The position numbers were made by a program, and so were the translations under genes. The notes beneath the pieces were generated by a model. The model did no database searches. It saw nothing but the letters and a program-made list of their open reading frames with translations, and was not told where the DNA came from. A stretch of 64,000 nucleotides of DNA, from positions 1 through 64,000 of the IMG/VR virus record IMGVR_UViG_3300037826_000058; one strand, written 5' to 3'. Source of the DNA: a virus. Shown here in pieces: positions 46,471 through 57,100 of the stretch. Each line of letters opens with the position of its first letter. Within the stretch, counting starts at the first letter, position 1.

Positions 46471-47604
46471 ATGAGTGATGAAAAAACGTTAGACTGGTTG
46501 CCTGCGGTGACGGGGGTTCTTCGGGAAGACATGCCCGAAGAAGCCTTAAGCTCGGACACGTCTCGCGGGTTTGAGCTGACAAGCATTAAGGCGGCGTTCG
46601 TCATTGAACGCCTCAATGAGTCTTTCGGGCTGGCAGGTTATGGCTGGCGGTATGTTCACTGTCCCGCCAAGGTCACGGATGGTGGAGAGCTTATCATTCA
46701 AGTGGCATTGCAGTACCGCGTCGGTCAAGAGGTAGGTATTTGGCCGATATTTTGGAATAGACCGCAGAGTCAGTGGGAATATGTCGAATCTGGGGCAGCA
46801 GTTTGGAGCGAACCAATTTTTGCCTTTGGTGGAAAGAAGCCCAGGGGTGGCGGTTCCCCGCAGGCTGATGCCCACAAATCGGCCCTGACGGACGCCCTGA
46901 CGAAGGCCGCCAGCATGCTGGGTGTAGGGCACAAGATATTTAAGGGGCAGGTCAGGTTGGGGTCAGGGGCTTCGTCACGTCATGAAGCACCTGTAGAAAA
47001 CATCGATGACCCCGGCAAGGTCAAGATTCCTTTTGGGAAGCATAAAGGGAAAACCCTAGCCCAGGTATGGGGTGAAGATGAGCAATACTTTGAATGGCTG
47101 GCTGGGGAAGCGGAAATCCGAGACCCCAAAGTGAGAAAGGCGGTGGAGCTATTCAGTGCCCCGGCCCCGGTTAAGAAAAGCGAGAAGAAGACCAATACAC
47201 CCCCCCTGACCAGCGAGGAATTGCAACAGGCACAAACTGCCGAATTCATGCTGACCGCCCGGCAGGCGGCAGACAGAGGGATTAAGGTGGGTAAATACGT
47301 AAAGCACATACTTAATCTTCTCTTGGAGGCGGGCTATGAGAATGAACACCACCGAAAGAATCTGCGTGAACAGGTCTTCGGTGAGACTGACATGAAGAAA
47401 TGGCATATGGGGTGGTTCCAGTTGTTGGAACAATATGCTCTTCATGTTAGGAATGAATTGAAGGAGGGGGGAGAACCCCATGAAGTGAAGGAAGAGGGCA
47501 AAACCATCGTGGCAATTGGGGTGACAAAACAGATTTCGTGGTGGGATGCCCTAGAGATTTACCAAGACAATGAAAGACAAGAAACTAACGAAATACCTAT
47601 CTGA
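46471..47604 (+). CDS. Rad52-type single-strand annealing protein with ExoX-like C-terminal segment
   Basis: 377 residues. FELTSIKAAFVIERLNESFGLAGYGWRY (33-60) and AVWSEPIFAFGGKK...ADAHKSALTDALTKAASMLGVG fit the Rad52/Sak annealing core, which forms rings on ssDNA. KIPFGKHKGKTLAQVWGEDE plus YFEWLA (185-210) is the small FGK-x-KG-x-T module found at exonuclease X C-termini. A helical tail follows. With the RecA at 4.1 kb the phage has two recombination systems. Confidence 0.75.
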   Translation: MSDEKTLDWLPAVTGVLREDMPEEALSSDTSRGFELTSIKAAFVIERLNESFGLAGYGWRYVHCPAKVTDGGELIIQVALQYRVGQEVGIWPIFWNRPQSQWEYVESGAAVWSEPIFAFGGKKPRGGGSPQADAHKSALTDALTKAASMLGVGHKIFKGQVRLGSGASSRHEAPVENIDDPGKVKIPFGKHKGKTLAQVWGEDEQYFEWLAGEAEIRDPKVRKAVELFSAPAPVKKSEKKTNTPPLTSEELQQAQTAEFMLTARQAADRGIKVGKYVKHILNLLLEAGYENEHHRKNLREQVFGETDMKKWHMGWFQLLEQYALHVRNELKEGGEPHEVKEEGKTIVAIGVTKQISWWDALEIYQDNERQETNEIPI

Positions 47605-48511
47605 GAAAGGTCACAAGGCAAATGCATTGGTAGCCGATTGGCATGCTCCGTATCCTCAATCTAATATCGACGTGAACCTAAACAGCTTTGCCCAAGCGTG
47701 TCGATACATGAAAGAGAAAAAGATGGAGGCCCAGTTCTGGTTCTCTCATCTAATTCTGTCTCAACAATGGAAAGAAGCCAAGATATGGTATAATCACGTC
47801 CTAGACGAAGAGTACGAAGAAGAGGGCGCGATACCAGAACACGTGAAGGTAACGACATCTTTGCGCCAAAGATGGACTTCGCAGGAACAGTTCATCAAAT
47901 GGTGCGAGAATAATATTCCTGGGTTTAAGCGCTCTACATTTTGGAGGAGGCACGTCCACATTGACAAGTTCATAGAGCTGGGGATGAGCTTGCCAACCGC
48001 CACGAAAATCGTGGCTGGGCTGTCAGTATGGTCGGCTTCCGAACAAATCCAGAGAATATTTCAATACACCGATGAGCACGTCGTGGTAGGGGTAGACTCA
48101 GAGAAAGCTAACCGTCTTCCTGGGCTAGAGGACAATCCCATCGAAGAAGACGAAGACCCTGATGAGGCACTAGAAAGAGCGAAAGAAGCAGCGATAGAAT
48201 ATGCAATAGAGAAATCTATCGCAGTGGAAGAGGGTGAGCACGCTAGGAACATAGCAACAGAAGTGAAACGAAAAATTCACCGTCGCCCTCAAATTGCTAT
48301 ATTTCGGTCAGAGCTACCCGAATTCCATTACATTGTAGAGCTGACAACATACGATGATGACAACGACAACGGATATGGGGATGGGGAGGTGGAACATTTT
48401 GCCATCCTGTTGACGAAAATGGATGGCACTGTTTTAGGGAAAATACCGGATAGGCTCGAAGTGCTAGAAAATCGCCTAAGGGTAAGAAAACCGCCTGGCA
48501 TAAAAAGCTAG
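47570..48511 (+). CDS. Hypothetical protein, 313 residues
   Basis: It overlaps the annealing-protein gene by 35 bp. Helical N-terminal half with WFSHLILSQQWKEAKIWYNH and an HTH-like KRSTFWRRHVHIDKFIELG (about 120-140); acidic centre EEDEDPDEALERAKEAAIEY; beta-rich end. Possibly a DNA-binding accessory of recombination; not recognised. Confidence 0.6.
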   Translation: MKDKKLTKYLSEKGHKANALVADWHAPYPQSNIDVNLNSFAQACRYMKEKKMEAQFWFSHLILSQQWKEAKIWYNHVLDEEYEEEGAIPEHVKVTTSLRQRWTSQEQFIKWCENNIPGFKRSTFWRRHVHIDKFIELGMSLPTATKIVAGLSVWSASEQIQRIFQYTDEHVVVGVDSEKANRLPGLEDNPIEEDEDPDEALERAKEAAIEYAIEKSIAVEEGEHARNIATEVKRKIHRRPQIAIFRSELPEFHYIVELTTYDDDNDNGYGDGEVEHFAILLTKMDGTVLGKIPDRLEVLENRLRVRKPPGIKS

Positions 48512-48520
48512 TAGAAACAC

Positions 48521-48554
48521 AAAAGCGCGGCTCGTTTAATCAAGCCGCGCTTTT
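48521..48554. terminator. Bidirectional intrinsic terminator
   Basis: AAAAGCGCGGCT (48521-48532)/AGCCGCGCTTTT (48543-48554), 12-bp perfect stem with A/T tails, between convergent genes. Confidence 0.92.
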
Positions 48555-48570
48555 TGCATGTCACTGCTGT

Positions 48571-48858
48571 TTATTGCTTGCGTACAAGATTTGCTACAAC
48601 TTCATCACGGCCCACGGAGAACCAACCTGGGATAGCCGTAGCATACGATAAAACCCTCACGATCATTGTCACAATCTCTGTGGCTTGATTGCTTAGGTAT
48701 CCGGCACCCAGCACTTCTGCCGTTGCCAAGAGAACCGTTCCAACCAGAAGCGCAATTCCCATTGTTACCTTGGAATCAGGCTCCCAAAACAGCTTTATTG
48801 TTTGCACGATCCCAACGACTAGAGCAGCGACCTCTACAGTTCCAATTGTAATATCCAT
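48571..48858 (-). CDS. Holin-like membrane protein
   Basis: 95 residues with three hydrophobic segments (about 8-24, 33-52, 62-82) and a short basic C-terminal tail; size and topology fit class I/III holins that perforate the membrane at lysis. It is the last gene of the tail and lysis operon and its start touches the gene encoding a glycosidase-like protein. Confidence 0.65.
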   Translation of the reverse strand: MDITIGTVEVAALVVGIVQTIKLFWEPDSKVTMGIALLVGTVLLATAEVLGAGYLSNQATEIVTMIVRVLSYATAIPGWFSVGRDEVVANLVRKQ

Positions 48859-49631
48859 CAGAACCCCCTATCCCGAATCACCTTCGGGATTTCGTTTAAC
48901 GCCCCACTTTCCCCTCGCCATGTTTCAAATTTATGTTCTTCCAATGGTGACGAGATGCAAAACGAGAGAGCGGCAAATACATTCTCTCGGTTGTTCAGCT
49001 CTCTATAGAATTCCAGATACTCACTTGCTTTATCTTCTTTACTCACGATTGCCGATGAGTTTGAGAAGATAACTATTACCGGTATATCAAAGTGAGCTAG
49101 ATAGGAATCTATTCTAAAAATCGCCTGACGCATACCACCACGCTGACTCCAGTGAGCGCGTAGTTGGTAGTAATCGGCTGTATCCTGTGCTTTGTAGATA
49201 GCCTCCGAATGCAGCTTCCACACCTCGTTTATCTTCTTGGCGCTACCGAACAGGCTATTATCTTGCCTGCCATACCAGAAAGGCGGTAAGATAAACTTGG
49301 CTTCTGGGAAGTGCTTTTTCATCTGAGACACAATACCTGCCCACCACGCCCCGTATTGCTTCCCATCCCACCACCACTCTCTGTATCCTCCTCCTAGAGA
49401 GTTGGGACATTGATGTATCACGAAATAGCGAAAGCCCTTGTCATACGCATCCGCTACTCGCAATGCACATTTATCGTCCGCCTCAGGGTGGTAAATCAAG
49501 CGTGTATCTGACAGAGTAGGATTATATGATGTTTGCACTATGTCCAGGTGAGCAAAGGTTATAACGTCTTTGTCTAGATCATTGAGTGGCTCAGACTGTC
49601 TCCCCATCGCTCCCACTAGCATGTTTACCAT
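48858..49631 (-). CDS. TIM-barrel-like glycosidase candidate (possible endolysin)
   Basis: 257 residues. DVITFAHLDIVQTSYNP, KGFRYFVIHQCPNSLGG and the later strands VIVIFSNSS and FAALSFCIS give a beta/alpha rhythm like glycosyl hydrolase barrels. The position next to the holin suggests endolysin, but no catalytic Glu pair is certain. A TATAAT (49630-49635) with -35 TTGCTT overlaps the first ATG; if it is active, translation would start at 49607 after GGGAG. Confidence 0.55.
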   Translation of the reverse strand: MVNMLVGAMGRQSEPLNDLDKDVITFAHLDIVQTSYNPTLSDTRLIYHPEADDKCALRVADAYDKGFRYFVIHQCPNSLGGGYREWWWDGKQYGAWWAGIVSQMKKHFPEAKFILPPFWYGRQDNSLFGSAKKINEVWKLHSEAIYKAQDTADYYQLRAHWSQRGGMRQAIFRIDSYLAHFDIPVIVIFSNSSAIVSKEDKASEYLEFYRELNNRENVFAALSFCISSPLEEHKFETWRGESGALNEIPKVIRDRGF

Positions 49632-49649
49632 TATACCTTTTTCGACACG

Positions 49650-52600
49650 TCAAGCAAGGTTTTGTATAGCTTTCAGGATAGCGTGTTGATTTTCAAGCCC
49701 AAACGGGGCTTGGTCACCCGCTTCTTGGTAACGATAGAACACTGCGTCCATGCCAAGTGACCTGATATACACACCAGCCTCTTCAACCCACTCTGTGTTG
49801 TCGTTTTCCCACCCCAATTCACCGTTTCCCTTGCGTTGGGGGTTTAGCTCTGTGACTATGACTGGCAAGCCATGCCATTTAGGGGGTATCCAAGAGACCT
49901 GATCTTCCAGCGTCTTTAGATGTAGATACCTGCCCAACAATGGCGCATGGCTGAATTGTTCCTCAGACCATACTTGCGCAGGGTCATTGCCCTGTGTTTT
50001 GGCGTGAAGTGCTATGAAGGTCATTTTAATTGCACCTTCATAGATTACCCTGGCCCAATCAGCGGGGTCTCCTGTAACCCCAAACTCCTGTGCTACCACA
50101 TTGTAGGAGTCTAGTGATGCTGGCGTTACGTTGGCATCTAACCCGTTGACGATATTGTTGTATACCGATAGATAGTGTTCTGGTGTGATGACCTCGGATG
50201 GGTTGGGGTAGCCTCCCGGCCACTCGGTCGGGTTGTTAATCTCGTTGCCGATAATCCATCCGGCAACTCCTCTAGAGTGCTTGATACTTTCTCGCACCAC
50301 GTCAATCCAACGAGACACCTTGTTTGACGGTGGGATAGTGCCTGTTCCAGCGTACCCCCAGTTAATGCGCACATAAGTTTCAATGCCGTGGTCTTTGAAT
50401 TCTCGACAATCAATTCCCACTGGTGTATCTGTAACTTGATGTAGAGCCAAACAAACCCCTTTCATATTATGACGTTGCATCCATGCGCCACCAGCTAGGT
50501 CGTGTAAACCAAACTTAGACTTCCCAACTGGTGGCGTTGGACTAGGGTTTGGTGTATGCCCTGCTATGTGAACAGCCCTGATTCCTCCAGCCTGATTCCA
50601 TCTCCACGTTTTATCCCTACCATCCCAAGTGTCTGTGATAATGAGATTCCCGTTGCGTATCTCTTTCAGATAAACATAGTGCTTGTAGTCTGAGCGTGGT
50701 AAGATGATTTCCCACCCGTTATCCATTAGAGATTGCAGTTCTGATGCGCTGTGTGCTCTGTTTATGTGCTTGACATCATCGAAATACGATGGGAACACAT
50801 CAACGATATTACCCCAAAGCATGAAATGGTCATTGTCAAACATCATTCGGCTATCTGTGAAGAGTTTATCCATGAGGTCGGGTGTAATATCTATACCGTA
50901 TCGCCGGCGGAAAATCATGGTCACACCAGTCATGAAGCACCCGTAGGCTCCTATAGTACCACCTCCTGGGTGCTCACCAAAGTCGTAGTCACGCCATGGC
51001 AACCAGTTTTGCCCCACTCGCCAATCTTCACCTTCTGGTAACGGGGGCAGTATCATCATTGCAGCTTCCCAGGGGGTTTCAGCATAGACGGGCACGAAAA
51101 TTGTACCTGGGTAGTGCTTGTCGTACCATGCCTGTGTTAGCCCTGTACCAATCTCATTTGGGTTAATAGCTAGAACCCTGCGGGTCTTTGGCCCCCATAG
51201 CCCAGCGTCATCGGCGCTCATTCCAACCGTGCGTTGTGTCTTGCTTGCGCCTATAGACACACCTTGATACCATTCCTTGTCGTGCAACAGAACATAGGTT
51301 CTATCATATGGCACTCTTGGTTCGTGTGGTTGTGGCGGTGGGAGTGTAGTTGTAGTGCTCGACGGTTTCTGAGCATAATCATCATAGTTGAATGGTGTGG
51401 TTGGAGAGGATTGAATGGTAGCAATCAAGTCGTCAGCAGCCTCGGTTCCAGCCACGTCGAAGTCTGCCCATGCCCCTCCATAATTGCCCCAACAGAACAG
51501 ACAGCACCCTACAACATACGGGTCTTTTGCCAACTCACTGGCGTACCAGCGAACTTGTTCTGCATAGTATGAAGCGGCGTCACCGGTATAGGGTATAGGC
51601 CCGTCATGATTATTTTTCCAGAAATCTCCTAACCCTTTCCACGTACCAAATGGCACATTGTCATATTTGTTAGCAAGTGGGTCAACCCCACACTCGGCTA
51701 TCACAATAGGAACAGTTAATCCTTCTGGCTGAAACCACTGTCGGTAAACCTTGCGATACCGAAAGGTCAACCACCCCTCGTCGTCTTCATTCCCCCCATC
51801 GGGTTGATAAGGCCCATAGCAACCCCATATCCAGGGGTGGGAATATTCGTGCAGACCTAGTATTGCTTTGTAATCCCAAGCAGCCCTGATTGCTGGCATG
51901 AAGTGTTCCCAGAGATGTAGTGGTGGTGTACCTGTAGAGAAGTTGCCAATGCAGCACCGCATACCCAAATCATCCATCAATTTCATACGCTCTATCTCGA
52001 ATTGAGCGTACCATGCCATAGCATCAGCGTCATCGTAGTCATCGCCCCACAAAACCGGCTCGTTGTGCGCTGTCATGTAAACGATTCCGGGGTTGTTCTC
52101 CCAGATATGTTTGTCACGCTCGACAATCTCTCTCGCTGATTCCTGTGGTGATTTTCCGGACTTATATTGTGCTTGTGCGGATGGATTGCCCTGCGCTGGG
52201 GCACCTATACAGAGGGTATTAGAATGGGCTTCATTTGATATACCCCAAGTCCCATTCAGGAGTAACGTGGCAGCCCCCGCTTTAGCCATTCTAAGCGTGT
52301 CTGGGTGCTCTTTAAGACAATACCCACCTATCTTAGTAGAACCCGTGATAGGGGGTAACGTTGTGGTTGTCGATGTGTCATCCTCTTTCTTTTTTAAGGT
52401 CAGGCCGTCTAGGAAAAACCCGTTATTGTCAAGCCCCCACTTTGCTTCCATTTCTATTGCAATAGTGACCTGGCTGGTAGTAGGAGTGAACTCAAACTTT
52501 AGGTGGTGTTTGTTTAGATAGAAGTTATCTACCTCACCTTCGCTATACCAATCAGTTGCATTCAAATCAGAAAGACTAGCGTTGCGAGGCCCATATAGTA

Positions 52601-52976
52601 ATCGAACACGCGCTGCGTAACTTCCTTTTTCTGGCTTTTTCTTTTCCCCAACCCACCTGAATGTATCCACGAACACAGGGATAACTGCGGTATACGTCTG
52701 GTGTGGCTCCAAGGATATAGATTGTTGCAGCCAGACGTGTATAGGTGCATGAGCTTTGAATACTTTGAAACAGTGTTCACCGTCAGTAAAATAGAGATGA
52801 TGCTCGCTGGGAGGAACATCTACCTTGCGTTTTATATTGGTTTCTGGTTGTTGTGTCCTTCCCCCTCCGAGGTTTTCCCCTTCAGTGAAGTTAAACCCCC
52901 AGTGAACGGGCACCTGCCCCGTTACTTCATCACGGTGCCCTTTCTCAAAGGAGCCGTTTAAGAATAAGTTGGTCAT
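49650..52976 (-). CDS. Multi-enzyme tail lysin: carbohydrate-binding, two GH-like and one C39-like peptidase domain
   Basis: 1108 residues. A beta-sandwich carbohydrate-binding N-terminus (1-195) and the linker TSTTTTLPP. GH-like barrel 1 (about 213-535) has HNEP (E306) and IAECG (E428) as an acid/base and nucleophile pair. A second Thr/Pro linker (539-550) follows. A C39-like peptidase (about 655-800) has GAYGC (C680), H766 and D782. GH-like barrel 2 (about 820-1108) has GNEIN (E912) and VTELNP. It probably cuts host surface glycan and wall peptide during entry. GAGGTAAAA precedes the ATG. Confidence 0.75.
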   Translation of the reverse strand: MTNLFLNGSFEKGHRDEVTGQVPVHWGFNFTEGENLGGGRTQQPETNIKRKVDVPPSEHHLYFTDGEHCFKVFKAHAPIHVWLQQSISLEPHQTYTAVIPVFVDTFRWVGEKKKPEKGSYAARVRLLYGPRNASLSDLNATDWYSEGEVDNFYLNKHHLKFEFTPTTSQVTIAIEMEAKWGLDNNGFFLDGLTLKKKEDDTSTTTTLPPITGSTKIGGYCLKEHPDTLRMAKAGAATLLLNGTWGISNEAHSNTLCIGAPAQGNPSAQAQYKSGKSPQESAREIVERDKHIWENNPGIVYMTAHNEPVLWGDDYDDADAMAWYAQFEIERMKLMDDLGMRCCIGNFSTGTPPLHLWEHFMPAIRAAWDYKAILGLHEYSHPWIWGCYGPYQPDGGNEDDEGWLTFRYRKVYRQWFQPEGLTVPIVIAECGVDPLANKYDNVPFGTWKGLGDFWKNNHDGPIPYTGDAASYYAEQVRWYASELAKDPYVVGCCLFCWGNYGGAWADFDVAGTEAADDLIATIQSSPTTPFNYDDYAQKPSSTTTTLPPPQPHEPRVPYDRTYVLLHDKEWYQGVSIGASKTQRTVGMSADDAGLWGPKTRRVLAINPNEIGTGLTQAWYDKHYPGTIFVPVYAETPWEAAMMILPPLPEGEDWRVGQNWLPWRDYDFGEHPGGGTIGAYGCFMTGVTMIFRRRYGIDITPDLMDKLFTDSRMMFDNDHFMLWGNIVDVFPSYFDDVKHINRAHSASELQSLMDNGWEIILPRSDYKHYVYLKEIRNGNLIITDTWDGRDKTWRWNQAGGIRAVHIAGHTPNPSPTPPVGKSKFGLHDLAGGAWMQRHNMKGVCLALHQVTDTPVGIDCREFKDHGIETYVRINWGYAGTGTIPPSNKVSRWIDVVRESIKHSRGVAGWIIGNEINNPTEWPGGYPNPSEVITPEHYLSVYNNIVNGLDANVTPASLDSYNVVAQEFGVTGDPADWARVIYEGAIKMTFIALHAKTQGNDPAQVWSEEQFSHAPLLGRYLHLKTLEDQVSWIPPKWHGLPVIVTELNPQRKGNGELGWENDNTEWVEEAGVYIRSLGMDAVFYRYQEAGDQAPFGLENQHAILKAIQNLA

Positions 52977-52986
52977 TTTTACCTCT

Positions 52987-53247
52987 TTAATCCATTAACA
53001 CTTGTCCTAGAAACTCCCCAAATGGTTGAACAGATTCACCGCAAGCATTAGTACCACCCTTTACCAGGATTTCTCCGGCTAGTGGTGTAGGATGGTTGTC
53101 TGACACGGTGTACGCGGAATAAACTGAATTCTCACTTCCGCATGTCATATACTCAAAGACATCGTAAACGTAAACATTATCAAATTGCGGTGCCCACGTA
53201 TTCACCATCCACTCTGAGAACTGGCGATCATAGGCTGTATCGTTCAT
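52987..53247 (-). CDS. SGNH hydrolase, C-terminal part after an in-frame UGA
   Basis: 86 residues in the same frame as 53254-53724. Two codons (CCT CAC) separate the UGA from ATG 53247. NDTAYDRQFSEWM and FDNVYVYD continue the SGNH pattern. DNHPT (D50, H52) is block V with the catalytic Asp/His. It has no Shine-Dalgarno of its own that I can see, so it depends on readthrough or re-initiation, or the gene is broken. Confidence 0.6.
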   Translation of the reverse strand: MNDTAYDRQFSEWMVNTWAPQFDNVYVYDVFEYMTCGSENSVYSAYTVSDNHPTPLAGEILVKGGTNACGESVQPFGEFLGQVLMD

Positions 53248-53253
53248 GTGAGG

Positions 53254-53724
53254 TCACAGTGTCCAGAACACAAACTTAACATCAGACTGAGCAAGCACGG
53301 AGCCGAGGTTGTTGTAAGCACCCTGATACGATTGCAATTCATTAGCGCTAATCTGACTATTTACGAAACAGTGTTTGAGTACCACAGTGTCATAATCACC
53401 GAACTGGTCAGGGTTGCAAACTGTCCCTACTTCACTGTGGTCACTTCCATTGCTAGGTCTGGCTTCACTACAGGCTCCCCCCGCCAGAATGTTGTTATGG
53501 TCTGTTGGATAATTACCATCATATCCAGGCCACCAAACCTCACCTATCGTAACATCACCCCCGTAATTGTTGTATAACCAACGTGGCAGAGCTTCACACG
53601 AACCGTCTGAGCAATCGCTGTCTACATATTCGTCAAAGTCGTACAAATTCCAAATAGGGTCATGGTCATGTGCATATACTCTGTCACCGGTGCTATGGTG
53701 TGTGGATAAGATGCGCTCACTCAC
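53254..53724 (-). CDS. SGNH/GDSL-type hydrolase, N-terminal part ending at UGA
   Basis: 156 residues. HHSTGD (Ser11) is the block I variant of a bacterial SGNH esterase group. YDTVVLKHCFVNSQI resembles its KSCFP...I block, and KFVFWTL precedes the stop. The stop is CTG TGA CCT; UGA followed by C is a readthrough-prone context. The catalytic Asp/His lie in the downstream frame piece (52987-53247), so this part alone cannot be active. Likely role: deacetylating or de-esterifying host surface sugar from the virion. Confidence 0.6.
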   Translation of the reverse strand: MSERILSTHHSTGDRVYAHDHDPIWNLYDFDEYVDSDCSDGSCEALPRWLYNNYGGDVTIGEVWWPGYDGNYPTDHNNILAGGACSEARPSNGSDHSEVGTVCNPDQFGDYDTVVLKHCFVNSQISANELQSYQGAYNNLGSVLAQSDVKFVFWTL

Positions 53725-53786
53725 TTCCCCGCTTGGCGTTGGTGCAGGCGTATACGATTATCCCGGCTAGGATATATAATGTGTGC

Positions 53787-54128
53787 TTATGCATTTAGTT
53801 CTTCCTCCATATTCATATCTAGTTGCTGATAGATGTCTGCAATTTCTTCATAACGTCCAGCTGTCCATCCTTGGAACGACCTCACAGATTGTTGCATGAT
53901 TGCTTTGCATTCATTCGGTACTTCTACAGTAAAGACTCTTTGAGTGTCATCCCAAAACACTCTTCCCCTATCGTCAATCTGTAATCCTACTTCTTCTGTT
54001 TCTTGAGGTGTTAATTCTAGCGCTTTAAGTATCTTATTCCCCAAGTACATAACTTGTAAGTTTCCTTGCACTTGCCCTACAGCTATCGACAATGTTACTC
54101 GTTGCCAGGTGTTTAATTTGAGTTTCAC
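53787..54128 (-). CDS. Hypothetical tail-region protein, GTG start
   Basis: 113 residues from GTG 54128, preceded by AGGAGGGTTGAAA; the frame continues to another GTG at 54158 inside the large tail gene. Strand-rich first half, helical acidic end (ADIYQQLDMNMEEELN). It may be a tail-fibre chaperone by position; not recognised. Confidence 0.6.
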   Translation of the reverse strand: MKLKLNTWQRVTLSIAVGQVQGNLQVMYLGNKILKALELTPQETEEVGLQIDDRGRVFWDDTQRVFTVEVPNECKAIMQQSVRSFQGWTAGRYEEIADIYQQLDMNMEEELNA

Positions 54129-54139
54129 TTTCAACCCTC

Positions 54140-57100
54140 CTAGTCTAATTGTACCCACGATGAACCATTATACCATTCAATATGAGTACCATTTCTCCTT
54201 AATCTATATGTGCTACTGTTAAAATGAATTTCACCAGCATTAGGCTCGTCTGACGATGACCCTCCAACATTAAGACCTCCGCTAATAAAAGTGTTTCCCC
54301 CTGTAAGAAACATTGCTGTGCTTCCATCAAGCGAAAAACTTATAGAAGGCGCTGAACTTAAAGTAATTAAAGCCCCAGCAGTTGATGTATTCAAACTAGT
54401 TGCCTGTATTCTTATTGACGATGTGTTGTCACCTGTAAGATAAGCGTTTACAGAACGAATATACATTGTTTGGCTACCGGTGTGTCGGCACTGAATGTAT
54501 GCAGAGGCGTCTTCTGCGCTTCCCCATCTGATGCTATTATATGGATATAGGTGGTCGTTTGCTAGCTTGATACCATCTTCGTCTAAAGTAACAGCTCCTC
54601 CCCCACAATATGCTTCACCGTTACTTGCGTTGATGTAGAACTGTCTTACATTGTTACTGTCATATCCCGCTATTTGGGTATCTGTAATCTCTATTCTAGC
54701 ACCACTAGTTGAGCTTCGTAAATCAAAAGCGCCATCTGTAATTGTCAAATCAGCACTGGCTATGTACAGATTGCCTTCGGCGGTGACCCTGAATTTCTTA
54801 CTGGCCTGAGTCCCCAGCCAGAATAGGTCTTGTGCTCCTGTAGCCGTAGGAATAACGCTACCACGAACATTTCCGCTGTTGTCCCACCACTCTTGTTCTG
54901 CACCGTATATTGCCAACCTGTAGTTGCTCATCACAATATGGTTGGCTGTGCTGCTACTCAAATCACTGCTTACCGCTATGCCATACTCATCATCAGGCTG
55001 TGTCGGTGGCTCGGTGAATATCCCCAAACCGCTTAGAATACCCATTCTAACGTGCAACGTCGCGTCTGTCCAAGGCTCTCCAGAATGTGTGGCTATGTCG
55101 ATGTATGGAGAATCTGCTGCATCACTGGTCATTTTGATGTACCCGCTTCCAGATTGACCATAATTGACAACGGCAGTACCACTAGGGAATGTACCAGCAG
55201 TGCCATCCATGCGCTCTACAACATAAGAATGGTAATCGTCTCCCCCAGATTCTACGCTATGAATCTTCAGCCAATTATCAAGCACGTTGGTTCCATCGAA
55301 AGCCTTCATACGCAGTATGTCACTGACCGCAAAAAGCTGTGCGCCAGAAACGGAGTCTTTCACGTCCATACGGAATTGCCCAGAAGCAAGCGTTGTGGTG
55401 GTTGACGTGGTAGTTATGCTGGTCGTGGTCGTGGTGGTTGTGGTTGTTGTGGTAGTTGTGGTGCCTGTTGCCACTGGCCCAATGGCGTCACCGTCGTCGT
55501 TGGCCCTGATCTCGTCAACGGAGACAGTACCGTTGAAACGCCGGGCGTTTTCTGGTCCTACTACGAAGACATCGGTGCTCTCAAATAGGTTATAATTCTC
55601 CAGCCCAGTAAGGCTCTCCTGAAGCACGTCGTGAATGTAGAAATCCACCTGTCCGTCACTAGCACCGTCAGAACTTTCACGCTGAATATAAATCTCTACG
55701 AATTCTTCAACATCAGTGTCGGTCTGATACGATGATGATGATACTGATGAAAGCCCACCATCTTGGTAAGCTGTGACTCTGAGCTTGGTGATTCCAGTGC
55801 CTTCGTCTGACGAAGCAAAGATAAAAAATCTCAACAGCAGGTTGACGACCCCACCACTACCATCCCCCTCACCCACCCATATTGGGAAGGACTCGACCAA
55901 CTGATAATCGCGTATCGTGTCGTGCGGGTGGAAATAGAGCCTGAATCTGAGATCGGCAGAGGGGTTAATGTCCTTCCATACTCGGCAGTCTGTTCCACCA
56001 TCACCATCACCTAATATTTCCAGTCCATAATTAGTCCCTGCTAGGGCTGAAGAAGCATTTATGCTGATGTCACTACCGGCAGACCCATCCCACCAATCTG
56101 AAACGTTGCCATATTCGTGAGTGATGTTAAAGAGCTCGCCAGATGCAAGGGTTGTTGTTGTGCTGGTGGTTGATGTGCTGGTAGTTGTTGTCGTTGTAGT
56201 TGAGGTTGTGGTGGTTGACGTGGTGGTTGTGGTCGTAGTAGTTGTTGTTGTCGTTGTGGTCGTAGTAAGAGGCCCAATCTCTGTACCAGTAGTGTTTCCT
56301 ACGACCTCATCCATATAGAGTGTACCAGATGTTCCCGCGTCGATGCCCCAGATTGGGCCAACCCAGATACCATCAATAACACCAAAAGCATCATAGTTGT
56401 CGAGATTGGAAATCGTATCTTCAAGTGACCCGTCAACCCACATGCGCAACCTGCCATCGCCAGCAGTGCTATTTGATGCTCTTTCTAAGTGAATCTCTAC
56501 ATAGTGTGAAGCATCGGTAATCGTGACCCAGCTTCCGTAATGCTCGGTGTAATCATCTTCTTCAGCATAGGTTCTAATCTGGTAGTCAGAACCATTGTAA
56601 CCCAGTGTTATATCAGCAATCTCGTGTGGAGCTGAGCTACAATGCACCTGGAATGTCCAGAACCATTCATCGGTTCCGAAGGTCATCGAGTTGGGGTCAA
56701 TATAGAATCGGATACGCAGGTCGGTTGATGGAGCGGAAAAGTTCTTTATCCCATAGATATTATCTGTGTTGTCTATGAGTATGTTCAATCCATAATTTGT
56801 ACCCGCAAGCGCGGCGGCTGCTGCGACTGTTAGGTCACCCCCACCCGTTTCTGTAACGTCATAATCTGATAAATCACCCTCTTCGTGATCTATGCAGAAT
56901 ATCGTGCTTGTTGTCGTGGTGGTCGTAGATGTTGTTGTGGTTGTTGTAGTGGTGGTCAGGCTAGTGGTCGTTGTGGAGGTGGTTGTGCTAGTTGTGCTTG
57001 TTGTCGTGGTAGTTGTAGTCGTTGTCGTGGTCGTGGTGGTTGTCGTGGTCGTCGTGGTCGTGGTAGCCTCTCCAATGGAATCACCGCTACTGTTGGCATA

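Noticed and set aside
52987-53724. Genome-wide recoding of UGA as an amino acid
   Set aside because: Terminase, ssb, the FtsK-like genes and many others end at UGA and ATGA overlaps are common, so UGA is a normal stop here.
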